From: Streptomyces sp. P9-A4
GTDB lineage: Bacteria; Actinomycetota; Actinomycetes; Streptomycetales; Streptomycetaceae
Assembly (NCBI RefSeq): GCF_036634195.1
Contig: NZ_JAZIFY010000001.1
Coordinates: 4,226,501-4,290,500, forward strand
Direction of reading: 5' to 3'
Length of the DNA stretch: 64,000 nucleotides
The position numbers were made by a program, and so were the translations under genes. This document shows positions 33,075-42,302 of the stretch, piece by piece. Every line of letters begins with the position of its first letter. Within the stretch, counting starts at the first letter, position 1. The notes beneath the pieces are model-generated. The model ran no database searches and was not told where the DNA came from. It worked only from the letters and a program-made list of their open reading frames with translations.

Positions 33075-34715
33075 GTGACAGACACCACATCTGCGCCTGC
33101 CACGGCCAGGGCCATGCCCCGTGCCCGTCGCCCGAAGGGCGTTCCGGCCAACGCGTCGGGAATGCGCGCGGCCATCTATGTCCGCCTTTCGCGGGAAACA
33201 GAAGAGTCTACCTCGCCGGAGCGTCAGCGGGCGGCGTGCGAGGCGTTGTGCCAGGCCAGAGGCTGGCAGGTCATAACCGTGGAAGAAGACATCGATGTCT
33301 CCGGCTACTCGCGTGGCTTGGACCGTCCGGGGCTGCAACGCGTCCTGTCCCGTCTCGCCGAGTTCGACGTGATCGTGTTCTTCAAGATCGACCGCTTGGC
33401 CCGGTCCACGGTGGACTTCGCGGAGATCATGAAGATCACGCAGGCGGAGAGTGTGGCCCTGGCATCCGCCAGCGAACCCCTGGACCTCACGTCATCCATG
33501 GGCCGCGCCATGGCGAAGGTGATCGCGGTCTTCGCGGAGCTGGAATCCGACACCATCGGGATGCGCGTCTCCAGCGCCCACGAACACCTGCGGCGGGAGG
33601 GCCGCTATACGGGCGGCAGAGTGCCGTACGGGTACCGGGTGGCCCCCAATCCCGGCGGTGCGGGGAAGGTCCTGGAGGTCAACCCCGAGGAAGCGAGGAC
33701 GATCCACGAGATCGTGGAACGAGTCCTCGACAAGGACTCGCTGCTCAAGATCGCAGTGGATCTCACGAAGTCCGACAAGCCATCACCCGGCCACTCGTCG
33801 CGGCAGACAGCGGGCAAGCGCAGCGACTCCAAGCGGTGGTACCCCTCCACGTTGCGGAGCCTCCTCGGCAACCCTCAGTTGCTGGGGCAGGTGATCGAAG
33901 ACGGAAAGCCGATCCTGATGACCGACGGGCTGCCGCTGGTCAACCGCACGCCGATCCTGGACATGGACACGTGGCAGGCATTGCAGGACGAACTGAGCCG
34001 GCGGGCCAATCCGGGCGACAGGCGCCGCGAAGGAACGGCGCTGCTGCGGGGGATCGCCTACTGCGCGGTGTGCCACAACCGCATGTACACGTACGTCGCC
34101 AAGGGCCGAATCCGTTATCGGTGCATCGGCCGGTTGAAGGCCCGGCAGGCGGGCGCGGAGCTCACCTGCTACGGCGTGAGCATCGCGGGTGAGGGCATGG
34201 AGCAGCACGTCACGGCGCTGTTCCTGGAGAAGTTCGGCGCATTCCCCGTGGTGCGCATGGTGGAGCACGCGGGCGAGGACTTCCGCCCGCAGATCCGGCA
34301 GGCCAGGGAAGCGCTGGAAGACCTTGAGAAGGACCGGTACGACCGTGGACTGTTCAAGGGCGAGGAGGGTGCCGCGAGGTACGCGACTCAGTACGCCAAG
34401 CTGGAAGAGCGCTTGGCTTCGCTGAACGAGAAGCAGCGCACCGCGAAGCCTGCGGGCGTGGAGGCGATCCCGACCGGCCGGACGCACGCACAGCTCTGGA
34501 AGGACGCGGACACGGCGGGCAAGCGTGATCTGCTGCTGAACGCGGGGGCGTTCGTGGAAGTCGGCATGTCCCGGAAGGGCGGCCCGAAGCTCGACGTGTC
34601 CCGCCTCGCTGTCCACTTCGGCGAAGACGGCGAGATCCGCCGTGCGGACGCTGACGGCAAGGACGTCGAGGCGGTCATACAGCGTGCCGTAGCCCGGGAG
34701 CTTGAGCTGTTCTGA
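33075..34715 (+). CDS. int: Large serine integrase of element 1
   Basis: 546 residues. Catalytic domain with nucleophile Ser39 in AAIYVRLSRE and SPERQRAACEAL. The central pattern DRLARSTVDFAEIM and AKVIAVFAELESDTI is typical. A recombinase domain starts near GGRVPYGYRVAPNPGG. The zinc ribbon is AYCAVCHNRMYT with later Cys in RYRCIGR and LTCYG. A coiled coil lies around FKGEEGAARYATQYAKLEERLASL. It catalyses attP x attB recombination. The gene lies against attL and reads into the element, as in phiC31-type systems. GTG start without ribosome binding site; ATG codons 14 and 30 are alternatives. Confidence 0.92.
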   Translation: MTDTTSAPATARAMPRARRPKGVPANASGMRAAIYVRLSRETEESTSPERQRAACEALCQARGWQVITVEEDIDVSGYSRGLDRPGLQRVLSRLAEFDVIVFFKIDRLARSTVDFAEIMKITQAESVALASASEPLDLTSSMGRAMAKVIAVFAELESDTIGMRVSSAHEHLRREGRYTGGRVPYGYRVAPNPGGAGKVLEVNPEEARTIHEIVERVLDKDSLLKIAVDLTKSDKPSPGHSSRQTAGKRSDSKRWYPSTLRSLLGNPQLLGQVIEDGKPILMTDGLPLVNRTPILDMDTWQALQDELSRRANPGDRRREGTALLRGIAYCAVCHNRMYTYVAKGRIRYRCIGRLKARQAGAELTCYGVSIAGEGMEQHVTALFLEKFGAFPVVRMVEHAGEDFRPQIRQAREALEDLEKDRYDRGLFKGEEGAARYATQYAKLEERLASLNEKQRTAKPAGVEAIPTGRTHAQLWKDADTAGKRDLLLNAGAFVEVGMSRKGGPKLDVSRLAVHFGEDGEIRRADADGKDVEAVIQRAVARELELF

Positions 34716-34735
34716 GCCCACCTGAGCGCTGTTCG

Positions 34736-34770
34736 CGGCCCGTTGCTGGGGAAGCCCTGGTGGCGGGCCG
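34736..34770 (+). terminator. Candidate terminator after the integrase gene
   Basis: CGGCCCG (34736-34742) and CGGGCCG (34764-34770) form an outer stem, with further pairing inside. It lies 20 bases after the integrase stop. Confidence 0.4.
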
Positions 34771-35310
34771 TGCTCGCTCCCTGGGGGCGCCGCCGGCTTG
34801 CTGCTCCGTCAGCGGCAGGGCGATGACGAGATGACGGTTCTCCCTACTTTTTTGATTGCACATAGAAAAGTAAGAGAAAAACAGACCATGGGCCCCATCC
34901 GTCATCCCGTCATCGGGTTGGCGCGCCGCCGGACGTGGCCCCAGGGAGGTGCCCCCTTCCCGCTTCCTGCCAGAGCGGCAGGGAGGCGGAGACCTCGGAT
35001 GGCTCATCAGGGCGTTCCGGTGGAGCTGTCGAGGCCCGACGTCACGGCGCGTCACCGTCGAACCATCGTCGGCAACCCTCCGTGTCGGAAGGTGGTCAAA
35101 GTGCCGTACTGGCCCCCTATTTCCACTCTCTCTAACGCGCGTTAAGGAGAAAAGGAAAAGAGGGTTCAGTTTGGCGGTTCGACCGGAGAATGACCCGAGG
35201 GGGGCGACCCCGTCGGGAGGATGCGGCGGATCGTTGAGTGGCGGCCCCTCCCGCCCCGTACGGGTCTGGTGAATCCAATCCGCGATCGCGGAGTGTGACG
35301 GACTCGGAGG
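34771..35310. other. Long non-coding stretch after the integrase
   Basis: No convincing gene in either strand; codon bias is absent. It includes an AT-rich patch (34846-34880) unusual for this genome and the palindrome TAACGCGCGTTA at 35133-35144. The function may be replication, resolution or simply decay. Confidence 0.5.
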
Positions 35311-35435
35311 GTCTCAGAAACGATGGTTTGCGAGACGCCTGCCGTAGGGGTCCGAAGGCGTCTGATCCGTGTTCCCAAACCCGTCTCAGAACTCCTTGGG
35401 ATTTCTTTATATTTTGAGACGAGTTGTGAGACGAT
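35311..35435. promoter_or_regulatory. Possible res site of the interrupted resolvase
   Basis: Repeated GTCTCA/TGAGAC half-sites: GTCTCA at 35311 facing GAGAC at 35332, CGTCTGA at 35359, CGTCTCA at 35382 facing TGAGACG at 35415, and TGAGACGAT at 35427. Paired half-sites just upstream of a serine resolvase gene are typical of res subsites that also act as its operator. The downstream start is at 35442. Confidence 0.5.
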
Positions 35436-35441
35436 CTCCGC

Positions 35442-35480
35442 ATGGCGACGACCTCTGGGCACCTGATCGGCTACGCGCGA
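35442..35480 (+). pseudogene. Serine resolvase, 5' fragment
   Basis: ATG plus 12 codons, MATTSGHLIGYAR, then TAG from the inserted transposon. LIGYAR is the opening strand of small serine recombinases. It continues in frame at 42303 (VSTDDQ), where the nucleophile Ser lies. The gene is cut between Arg13 and Val14. Confidence 0.85.
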
Positions 35481-35572
35481 TAGTTCGGCATGAGACACGT
35501 CCGCGTGAGAATGTCCAACCTCAGAGCGCGTATGTCACTCCGTCAGATCGGCCCCGGTGTCAGGGTCGTGTC

Positions 35573-36454
35573 TCACTCAATCTCCGATGTGCCTGCCGTC
35601 GGTTCGCCGGTTCCTTGGTCATCTCGGGCGGCGAAGGCGTCAATGGCCCGTGCGATTGCCTCGTCGAACTCAGTCTGACGCGCGGTGGCTGCCTGCAGGT
35701 CGATCCCGGTCCGCACGTCCTCGTGTGGCCTTCGGGTCTTGGCGTCCAGCCATAGTTCCGCTGGAAACGGTGGCAGTCCGGCCAGCAGCGTCGCCAGGCC
35801 CGGGTCTTCCAGAGTGGCCAATGACTCCAGTTCCATCGCCTTAGCGAGAATCCGCCGCAGCTCGATCTCAATGACCCCCAGATCGAGTGTCTCGCCCGCC
35901 ACCTCGACGACCCAGGAGCCGTTGTCGACGCTCCGCATCGGCGGTGGTGGGAAGGTCGGCAACCCCCTGGTTTCCACCTCTTCGGCCGTGGCGCGGGGGT
36001 GCTTGCCCGTCCACTCGTCGAGGCGCTCGTCGAAGTGTTCGCTGGAGTCCCGGACCTTCCGGTCCAGGACAGGTGATGCGTCATCAACATCCAGGATGGC
36101 GCGCAGACGTTCCCCGCGGTATTTGCGCCGGTCATACGCGTCCTGCTTGGATCCAGCATTTTTCGGACGGTTGTTGTCCAATCCGACGGGCTTGAGCATC
36201 TTCGAGACCTTGGCGCTGAACATCAGGAAGGTCTCCAGCGGGATCCAGACCAGCGGGTCCGGGGGCGTTTGACCGGCCCGCTGTCGGATCTCCAAGAGCG
36301 CGACCTGTGCGTATCGGATGTCTCGCGCCAGCCAGGTCAGGTAGACCCGCTGCGCCCACTCGTCCCAGATCAACTTCTCAGTCACAGCGGCCATCCTCCA
36401 CCCGTGCGGCGCACGAAAGCATTCGATTTGAGTTGCCGAACGGCGGCAGGACAT
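35573..36454 (-). CDS. Passenger protein of the Tn554-like transposon, 293 aa
   Basis: Not recognised. The stop of the TnpC-like gene and this ATG form TAGATG, so translation is probably coupled; an inner ATG 20 codons on (MAAVTEKLIWDEW) is possible. The protein is soluble, with helix-rich acid/base patterns (YLTWLARDIRYAQVALLEIRQRAG, RHFDERLDEWTGKHPRATAEE-like segment) and a C-terminal Ala/Glu/Asp tail. LVWIPLETFLMFSAKVSKMLKP resembles a membrane-free helical bundle. No nuclease, kinase or resistance motif is seen. As the last gene of the transposon operon it may be an accessory factor or cargo. Confidence 0.7.
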   Translation of the reverse strand: MSCRRSATQIECFRAPHGWRMAAVTEKLIWDEWAQRVYLTWLARDIRYAQVALLEIRQRAGQTPPDPLVWIPLETFLMFSAKVSKMLKPVGLDNNRPKNAGSKQDAYDRRKYRGERLRAILDVDDASPVLDRKVRDSSEHFDERLDEWTGKHPRATAEEVETRGLPTFPPPPMRSVDNGSWVVEVAGETLDLGVIEIELRRILAKAMELESLATLEDPGLATLLAGLPPFPAELWLDAKTRRPHEDVRTGIDLQAATARQTEFDEAIARAIDAFAARDDQGTGEPTAGTSEIE

Positions 36455-36883
36455 CTATCTGCGTGGGAGCACGTGGACCGTAGTCTCCGAGGTAGACGTC
36501 AGTTCCCGCCGCAAGGCGATGATCTCGTCGTGCTGGGCGGCGAGGCGGGAGAGTGCCTCCGCTCGAAAGCTTTGCAGCTCATCGATCTCGATGTTCCTCT
36601 TGCCGAGGCGTTCACGCAGGGTCGCGACTTCGGCCTTGAGTCGTTCGATCTGGGCGAGGCGTGGGTCGGAGTGTTGTCCCGCTTCCTGGGCAACGGCCCG
36701 GTGGCGGTCGAACTCGGCTTTCAGATGAGGGTAGGTGCGATAGAGCGTCGCCCGTGGTACTCCGGCGAGGGAGCACAGGCTCTTGACGTCACACTTCAGA
36801 CCGTCGGGGACAGGGCCCGCGAGGAGTTGGTGCATCGCGGACCGGACCCTGGTCTCCGCCTCCGCTTGGTTGTCATGCGTCAC
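36455..36883 (-). CDS. TnpC-like transposition accessory protein (DUF6262 type)
   Basis: 142 residues. The N-terminal part has a helix-turn-helix (DVKSLCSLAGVPRATLYRTYPHLKAEFDRHRA), and residues 80-130 form a coiled coil (IERLKAEVATLRERLGKRNIEIDELQSF). This matches TnpC of Tn554 and its actinobacterial relatives, which helps orientation of transposition. It overlaps the preceding recombinase by 11 bases. Confidence 0.8.
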   Translation of the reverse strand: MTHDNQAEAETRVRSAMHQLLAGPVPDGLKCDVKSLCSLAGVPRATLYRTYPHLKAEFDRHRAVAQEAGQHSDPRLAQIERLKAEVATLRERLGKRNIEIDELQSFRAEALSRLAAQHDEIIALRRELTSTSETTVHVLPRR

Positions 36884-39047
36884 TTTCGGGCTCCTCGGTG
36901 TGTCCGGCGGTGTCGATCTCGGCGACGATGCGGGTGGCGCGGTCGAAGGCGGCCTGGGATCGCGCCCGCTCAGGCTTGGAGAGTCTGGGGTTGCCGAGGA
37001 AGACGGCCTGGGTGTTTGTGGCGTGGTCGGCCCAGACCTGCCGGTGCTGGGGGTGGTGGGTGGCCTGCGGGCAGCGGGCCGAGTCGCACATCCCCATCAG
37101 GGGCTTGTCGGCGTCCGGGGTGCCGGCGAGTTTTAGGCACAACGCCTTGCTCGGGTCAGAGAACCAGCAGTAGTTGCCGACGCCGACGTGGAGGGTCTTG
37201 GCCTTGGCTTTCAGGACGCGCTCGACGCGGCGGTCGTCGATGACGGTGACCGGCCCGGCCTCGTGCCGGTCCAGGGCCTCGTCGGCGGCCTTGAAGGCCG
37301 TAATGAGGTCGCGGGCGCCTTGTCCGCTGGGCAGGATGCCGCGCTGGTAGTCCTCGTAGGCGGCGACGGTCAGTCGCAGGTGTTCGGCCTCTTCCTCGGC
37401 GGCGACCTCGGCGGCGAAGGCGGCCTGGTGGCCGCCGGGGCGGGCGGCATACCCCTCGGTCGTGGCGACACTGACGTGTTTAAGGTGCAGCTTTGTGGCC
37501 ATCAGGCCGTGTGGGCGCTGGGCGATGGCCATCGCGAGGGTGCGGCGGAGGGCTCGCGGGTTGACCGGTCCGTCTGGGAGAGGCTCCAGCCCGAGCCGCT
37601 GCCCGTGCTCGCCGTTCACCCATGAACGCAGGGCTGTGTAGCGGCGGTTGCTGTTGTTGGACGCCTTGGCGAACAGCCGCTGGCCCGGAGGGGCGCCGGT
37701 GAGGGCTTCGGTGGTGGCGATGGCGTGGTGCACGTCCTCGATGACCACCCAGGCGTCCTCGGTCCCGCCGAACGCTTCGCCCTTGATGCGACGGGAGGCC
37801 AGGCGGCAGCGGGTGCCGCCGCCGGGTCGCTGTTCCTGCTGTCGGCATCCGCTGGTCAGTTCCGCCAGCTCGGAGGTGCGCATGCCGGACAGCGCCGAGG
37901 TGAGGAAGTAGGCGGCCGAGGTGACCACGTAGACCGTCGCGTCCAGCTGGTGCCGGGCCATCGGCGTGGCCCACGGCACCAGTTCGCCGTCGCCGTGCCG
38001 GGGAACCCGAGCCGCGTCACGGCACCAGGGCGGTTGCAGGCCACACTGGCTCACCCAACGTTCCAGCTCAGGGCGGAGAGTCTCCAGTTGCCGGCGGTGG
38101 CCCATGGCGCCCGCGGTCTCGACGACGAAGGGGTGCCAGGCCATGTGCAGGAGTGGATCGTCCGGGTCCCATCCGCCCTTGAGCCGCTGAGCGATAGTCG
38201 AGGACTGGGCCTGTGGTGCCGGGATTCCGGCACCACGCCGCTGGTCGACGGCCCCGCGTAAATGGTCGATCTCGTGGGTCAGCAGGCTCCGCTGCGAGTT
38301 GGCCTCGTCGTCGTCGGCGGCGCGGGCTGCCGCGGTCTCGGCCGCCAGTGGCGGGCCGATCGTCTCCAGCAAGTACAGACAGTTCGCCAGCAGGGGCCGC
38401 AGCAACGTATCCGGAACCGGTGGCACCAGGTTCTCGTCGCTGCGTACGTATCCGGCGACCTCGTCGGCGCCGCGTCCCGGCCACGGGGTGAAACCGGGTT
38501 GGTAGCGGTCGCTGAGGATCTCCGTGTAGAGGGCGAGGAACTGTGGGATGCGCACCCTCGCCGCCGTGGTCGAAGGTGACAGCGGCCTGTTGGGATCGGC
38601 GGTGGTGCGCGAGACCGTGGTGAGGTAGGCGTCGCAGTGGTGCTGGCGGACCTGGGGCAGCGAGGTGACGCCGACCGAGGTGAGGTAGTTGAACCACAGG
38701 GCCAGGTGTTTCAGCTCGGACCAGAGCGAGTTCGGGTTCAGCGGGACGCGGAAGGCCCGCGGCAGGGTGGCCACATCCGGATGGAGCGGGGCCAGCCGTG
38801 CCAGCAGATACTCGCGGGCGACCTGCCGCCAGCGCGGGCTGGCGATGGCGGTGAAGTCAAGGATCTTGCGGTGCCTGCTCATCACCACCGGGGCGTCAGC
38901 GAGGCCGGTCAGGTCCCATACGTCCTGGTCGAACACGGGGCGGGGGCTGCCGGGATCGCGCCGCAGGCCGGCGGTCTCGATGACCGGCAGACCGCGGAAG
39001 GGGTGCCGTCCGGCAAGGACCGGGACGGCGGCATGGGCGGTCGTCAC
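36873..39047 (-). CDS. Tyrosine recombinase of the trio, third gene (large)
   Basis: 724 residues from the GTG that overlaps the stop of the second recombinase (GTGA). C-terminal catalytic region: SALSGMRTSELAELT (Arg I), then RALRRTLAMAIAQ (Arg in the H/RxxR box) and LKHVSVATTEGYA, the Tyr being in EGYA. Extra Cys-rich segments (GNYCWFSDPSKALCLKLAG, MGMCDSARCPQATH) suggest a metal site near the C-terminus, as in the long member of such trios. The N-terminal half carries the core-binding domain (WFNYLTSVGVTSL). Confidence 0.85.
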   Translation of the reverse strand: MTTAHAAVPVLAGRHPFRGLPVIETAGLRRDPGSPRPVFDQDVWDLTGLADAPVVMSRHRKILDFTAIASPRWRQVAREYLLARLAPLHPDVATLPRAFRVPLNPNSLWSELKHLALWFNYLTSVGVTSLPQVRQHHCDAYLTTVSRTTADPNRPLSPSTTAARVRIPQFLALYTEILSDRYQPGFTPWPGRGADEVAGYVRSDENLVPPVPDTLLRPLLANCLYLLETIGPPLAAETAAARAADDDEANSQRSLLTHEIDHLRGAVDQRRGAGIPAPQAQSSTIAQRLKGGWDPDDPLLHMAWHPFVVETAGAMGHRRQLETLRPELERWVSQCGLQPPWCRDAARVPRHGDGELVPWATPMARHQLDATVYVVTSAAYFLTSALSGMRTSELAELTSGCRQQEQRPGGGTRCRLASRRIKGEAFGGTEDAWVVIEDVHHAIATTEALTGAPPGQRLFAKASNNSNRRYTALRSWVNGEHGQRLGLEPLPDGPVNPRALRRTLAMAIAQRPHGLMATKLHLKHVSVATTEGYAARPGGHQAAFAAEVAAEEEAEHLRLTVAAYEDYQRGILPSGQGARDLITAFKAADEALDRHEAGPVTVIDDRRVERVLKAKAKTLHVGVGNYCWFSDPSKALCLKLAGTPDADKPLMGMCDSARCPQATHHPQHRQVWADHATNTQAVFLGNPRLSKPERARSQAAFDRATRIVAEIDTAGHTEEPESDA

Positions 39048-40768
39048 TGGGGCTGTTCCTCCAGGTTCAGCGGCAGGAAGGCGCCGGTCTCGTTGATCTG
39101 CCGACTGGCGGCGTCGATGGCTGCCGGGCCGAACCGGGGCAGGATGTCCTCGTCCAGCCGGGCCGCATACGGGCCGAAGATCCGCAGGAACTGGGCGGTG
39201 GTCATCTGCTGGGCCTGCCGGGAGAAGTACTCCTTGAGCCGGAGCAGGTTGGGCAGGTGACGGGGCGCGAACGCCGCGAGCGGACACAGCAGACACACCC
39301 AAGGCCGGGCCGGGCACAAGGTTCCCGGCGACGCGTGCGGGCTGTTCAGCGGACTGGCGCAGGCGGCGACGAACACGTCCTGTTCACCGGAGAGCAGAGC
39401 CTGGATGGTCGCCGCGTCCAGACCGGCGTCCTCGACCAGACGCGGGAACGAAGCGGCGAATGCGGCAGCGTCCTCGCCGCTGACCACGACCGGCGGGCCG
39501 GCCTTGCGGCGCACCTCGCCCTGGGCCTGCTCGATGACGCCCTCCAAGGCGTCCAACTGAGCCGGCGTGTGGGAGCTGAGGTAGTGGTCACCCTCGACGC
39601 GGGCGCTGTGGTTGGGATCGATCGTTGTGCGCCCGGTCCAGGCCGCCCGGTCGCGGCGGTGGTGGTAGGTGGCCCGAACCCGGCCACCGTGCACCGGCAG
39701 TAGCCGTCCATCGTCGCCGAGCACGCCCGAGGACTCCACCCAGGCCCGTCGCCTGCTCTGGGTGCGGGGCCGGGCGAAGATCCTGCCCCGTCCGGCTCCC
39801 CGACCGCCGCCATCGCGGCCCATGTGGATCCACAGATGCACGGCCAGCTCACCGGCATGTTCGCGCAGCGGGGCCGAGTGCTCCAGCCAGCGGTCCAGCA
39901 ACCGCACCGCGTCGCGGGGGAGGTTGAGCACCTCGCCCCCGGTGCGTCCCTTGCGGTAGGAGAGGAGGACCGTGTTGGCCGAGGTCCGGGTGATGTCGTC
40001 GAGTCGCAGCGCGTCGATACCGTCCGGGACGATGCCTGTGCGCATCGCGAACAGAGTGAGATAGGCGAGTGCCGTGTCGGTCACCGGGAAGAGCGCCGCT
40101 TCGACCCCGGCGATCTGAGCCCCGTCCATGCCGACGTCCGCCGGGCCGAGCCGCTCGACGGCTCTTCTCGCCTCTGCGGGCCCTGCGTGGAGCCAGAGCC
40201 AGGCGACGTTGTCGAGGGTGATTCCGTGGGCGGACGGGTCGGCGCCGCGGGCGGCTGCCTCCAGCGCCTTGCGGTGAGCGCGGCGGGCCTCCGCGATCTG
40301 TTCGGTGCACGCGGTTTCGAGCCGCTGCCACTCGCCTTCGCTGTAGGGCTGGTTGGGCCGGCTCTTCCCGGCCTTGTTGATCCGCCGCCCGGCAAGGTGG
40401 CGGCAGATGTCCTTATCCAGCCCTCCGATCGTCTCCTGGAAAGCATCCAGCACCACGCGGATGCGCCGCTCGCGGTGGTAGTCGCAGGTCAGCCAGTACT
40501 GCACCAGCGTGGCTGAATTCAGATCGGCGAGACCGCCCGTGGCGCCCAAGGCGTCGAGGTCATGCGCCATCCGGCGCATCGTCGTCATGTACTGCCGGGC
40601 CACGGAGCGGGTGCGGATCGGCCCGTGCGGGTGGGTTGCCGCCACCAGCCCCATGGCCAGGTCCGCGGCCATCCGCTGGTTCGACAGATCGTGCAGATCC
40701 CCGTGATGGACGACGCCGTCCGGCAGGGTGAACAGCACCGCCAACGGCTGCTGGATCTCGGCCGGCAT
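39044..40768 (-). CDS. Tyrosine recombinase of the trio, second gene
   Basis: 574 residues. The catalytic domain is less canonical: FAMRTGIVPDGIDALRLDD supplies the Arg I box, and the C-terminus has GTLCPARPWVCLLCPLAAFAPRHLPNL, a Cys-rich element that could bind zinc, before FSRQAQQMTTAQFLRIFGP. The start ATG overlaps the upstream stop by one base (TGATG). In Tn554 the second and first proteins act together in strand exchange. Confidence 0.8.
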   Translation of the reverse strand: MPAEIQQPLAVLFTLPDGVVHHGDLHDLSNQRMAADLAMGLVAATHPHGPIRTRSVARQYMTTMRRMAHDLDALGATGGLADLNSATLVQYWLTCDYHRERRIRVVLDAFQETIGGLDKDICRHLAGRRINKAGKSRPNQPYSEGEWQRLETACTEQIAEARRAHRKALEAAARGADPSAHGITLDNVAWLWLHAGPAEARRAVERLGPADVGMDGAQIAGVEAALFPVTDTALAYLTLFAMRTGIVPDGIDALRLDDITRTSANTVLLSYRKGRTGGEVLNLPRDAVRLLDRWLEHSAPLREHAGELAVHLWIHMGRDGGGRGAGRGRIFARPRTQSRRRAWVESSGVLGDDGRLLPVHGGRVRATYHHRRDRAAWTGRTTIDPNHSARVEGDHYLSSHTPAQLDALEGVIEQAQGEVRRKAGPPVVVSGEDAAAFAASFPRLVEDAGLDAATIQALLSGEQDVFVAACASPLNSPHASPGTLCPARPWVCLLCPLAAFAPRHLPNLLRLKEYFSRQAQQMTTAQFLRIFGPYAARLDEDILPRFGPAAIDAASRQINETGAFLPLNLEEQPQ

Positions 40769-42276
40769 CAGATCTCGTCCTCGAACTCGACTGCCGCCGT
40801 CTCGTCTGCGGCCGGGGCTCCCCCGGCGGCTGCGTAGGCGTCGCGGTAGATCCGCTGGGTGTCGAGCAGATGCAGATACGCCTGAGTGGTGACGGCACTG
40901 GCATGTCCCAACAGGTCGCGCAGCACCAGCAGCGGATCGGCCTTGGTCAGGTAGAGCGCCAGCGCGTCATCACCGCCCGCGTCCACGACCAGCTGGGCAG
41001 CCTGCTGGTAGTAGCCGCGCACCAGGCGCTCCAGCGTCGCCATCGCGAAAGTGTGCCTGGTGACATGGGGATGAACATGAGGGAAGGACGGCTCGTAGCG
41101 GTCCCGGATCCGCTGCGCGGTGCGGCGGAGAACGGTCGCCCAGTCGACGAATGGCTTCCCGCCGGACTGCACCGCCAGCAGAGCGCTGCCCCCACCGGGC
41201 GCCACCAGCCGCAGGCGCTCGGCCGGGGTGAGGGTGTGCCAGCGGCGGCGGGTCCCGTTGATGAGTGCGCCGTCATGTGTGGGGGCTTCGACGAACAGCG
41301 GATCGCGGGGCCGCCAGCACGAGTCCTCCGTCGCCGCCGCCCGCTCCCAGCCGAGGTAGTCGTGGACGCGGGCCAGGGCGTCATAGTCGATCCACGTCGA
41401 GCGGCCCCTGCGGCCCTTCGCCGTCGGCGCGGCGAGCACCAGCGGCACCGGCACCGCCGTGCGGCGGCGCGGAAGCGGCGGCACCTCGTAGACCGTCAGG
41501 TGCGTGAACTCCTGCGACCGCAGCCCGCTGGACAGCGCCAGGCCGATCACGGCCGCGTTGCGGCCGGTCTCCCGCCCCCGGAACGAGACATCCCGCCCGC
41601 CCGCCGGGTCGTTGCCCGCCAGGGCATGCATCAGCAGCTCGGCGTACGGCCTCTCCAGGTACTTCCGCGTCGCGTGCGCGTTTCCGGTACGCACCGTCGC
41701 CAGATTCCTGGCCACCTCCACCCGCGAACCATCCGGGCGCGTCATCGACTGCCGCACGTAGGAGAACGGGACCGTCGGCGCGTGCCCCTCGGCCGCCGCC
41801 CACTGGTAGAAGGACGAGAGCGTCTTGACTGCCAGATTCCAGCTCGCCGGACTGAGCCGCACCTCCAGCGGCCCGGACAGCCGGTACTCGGCGTACATCG
41901 ACAACGCATCCCGAAGCCGCTGCCGATCAGCGAACGCCGGGATCCGGCGGGCGTCGAGGAACTCCGTCCAGCCCTTGAGCGCCTGGGCGTACGTACGCCA
42001 CGACTTCGGCGACGGCGCCCCGCTGACCGGTAACTCCCGGAGCCACAGGTTCATCACCACCGTCGGCCGAGGCCCCGCAGAGTCCTCGAAGCAGAGGTCC
42101 TCGTCGATGAGGACGGGCATGGCCTCCCGGATGACGGGCCGCTCGTACAGGCCCCACTCTTCCCACCCGGCGGAACTGAAGTAGTGCAGGATCACATGAC
42201 GAACCTGGAGTGAGACACGAGACAGAGCAAGAGCTATCACTCTTACGTGGGAAGGAACTTCACCCCCACGAGACAC
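40768..42276 (-). CDS. Tyrosine recombinase of the trio, first gene
   Basis: Up to 502 residues. N-terminal SAM-like domain (PSPKSWRTYAQALKGWTEFLDARRI) and full catalytic set: Arg in SSGLRSQEF, HVTRHTFA, LLGHASAVTTQAYLH with Tyr nucleophile. The longest open start (GTG at 42276) is only 18 bases from the transposon end. GTG 42195 or ATG 42120 (preceded by GGGAGG but close) may be the true start. It opens the operon and corresponds to TnpA of Tn554. Confidence 0.85.
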   Translation of the reverse strand: MSRGGEVPSHVRVIALALSRVSLQVRHVILHYFSSAGWEEWGLYERPVIREAMPVLIDEDLCFEDSAGPRPTVVMNLWLRELPVSGAPSPKSWRTYAQALKGWTEFLDARRIPAFADRQRLRDALSMYAEYRLSGPLEVRLSPASWNLAVKTLSSFYQWAAAEGHAPTVPFSYVRQSMTRPDGSRVEVARNLATVRTGNAHATRKYLERPYAELLMHALAGNDPAGGRDVSFRGRETGRNAAVIGLALSSGLRSQEFTHLTVYEVPPLPRRRTAVPVPLVLAAPTAKGRRGRSTWIDYDALARVHDYLGWERAAATEDSCWRPRDPLFVEAPTHDGALINGTRRRWHTLTPAERLRLVAPGGGSALLAVQSGGKPFVDWATVLRRTAQRIRDRYEPSFPHVHPHVTRHTFAMATLERLVRGYYQQAAQLVVDAGGDDALALYLTKADPLLVLRDLLGHASAVTTQAYLHLLDTQRIYRDAYAAAGGAPAADETAAVEFEDEI

Positions 42277-42302
42277 ACTGAAACTGCAGAGCTAACGCGC
42301 GA

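Larger units (their letters stand above)
35481..42302. mobile_element. Tn554-like transposon (recombinase trio) inserted in the resolvase gene
   Basis: The interrupted gene shows the borders: TACGCGCGA at 35472-35480 on the left and AACGCGCGA at 42294-42302 on the right, so ACGCGCGA is present on both sides, as expected for core sequence exchanged by tyrosine recombinases. The ends read TAG-TTCGGCATGAGACACG on the left and, as complement, TAGCTCTGCAG on the right, and GAGACAC motifs lie near both ends. Coding content, all on the minus strand: three tandem tyrosine recombinases, a TnpC-like protein and one unknown passenger. Starts and stops overlap through most of the operon. Confidence 0.85.

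Noticed and set aside
33028..33075. tRNA gene as integration target
   Set aside because: No cloverleaf or T-arm sequence at either attachment site; both targets are protein genes.
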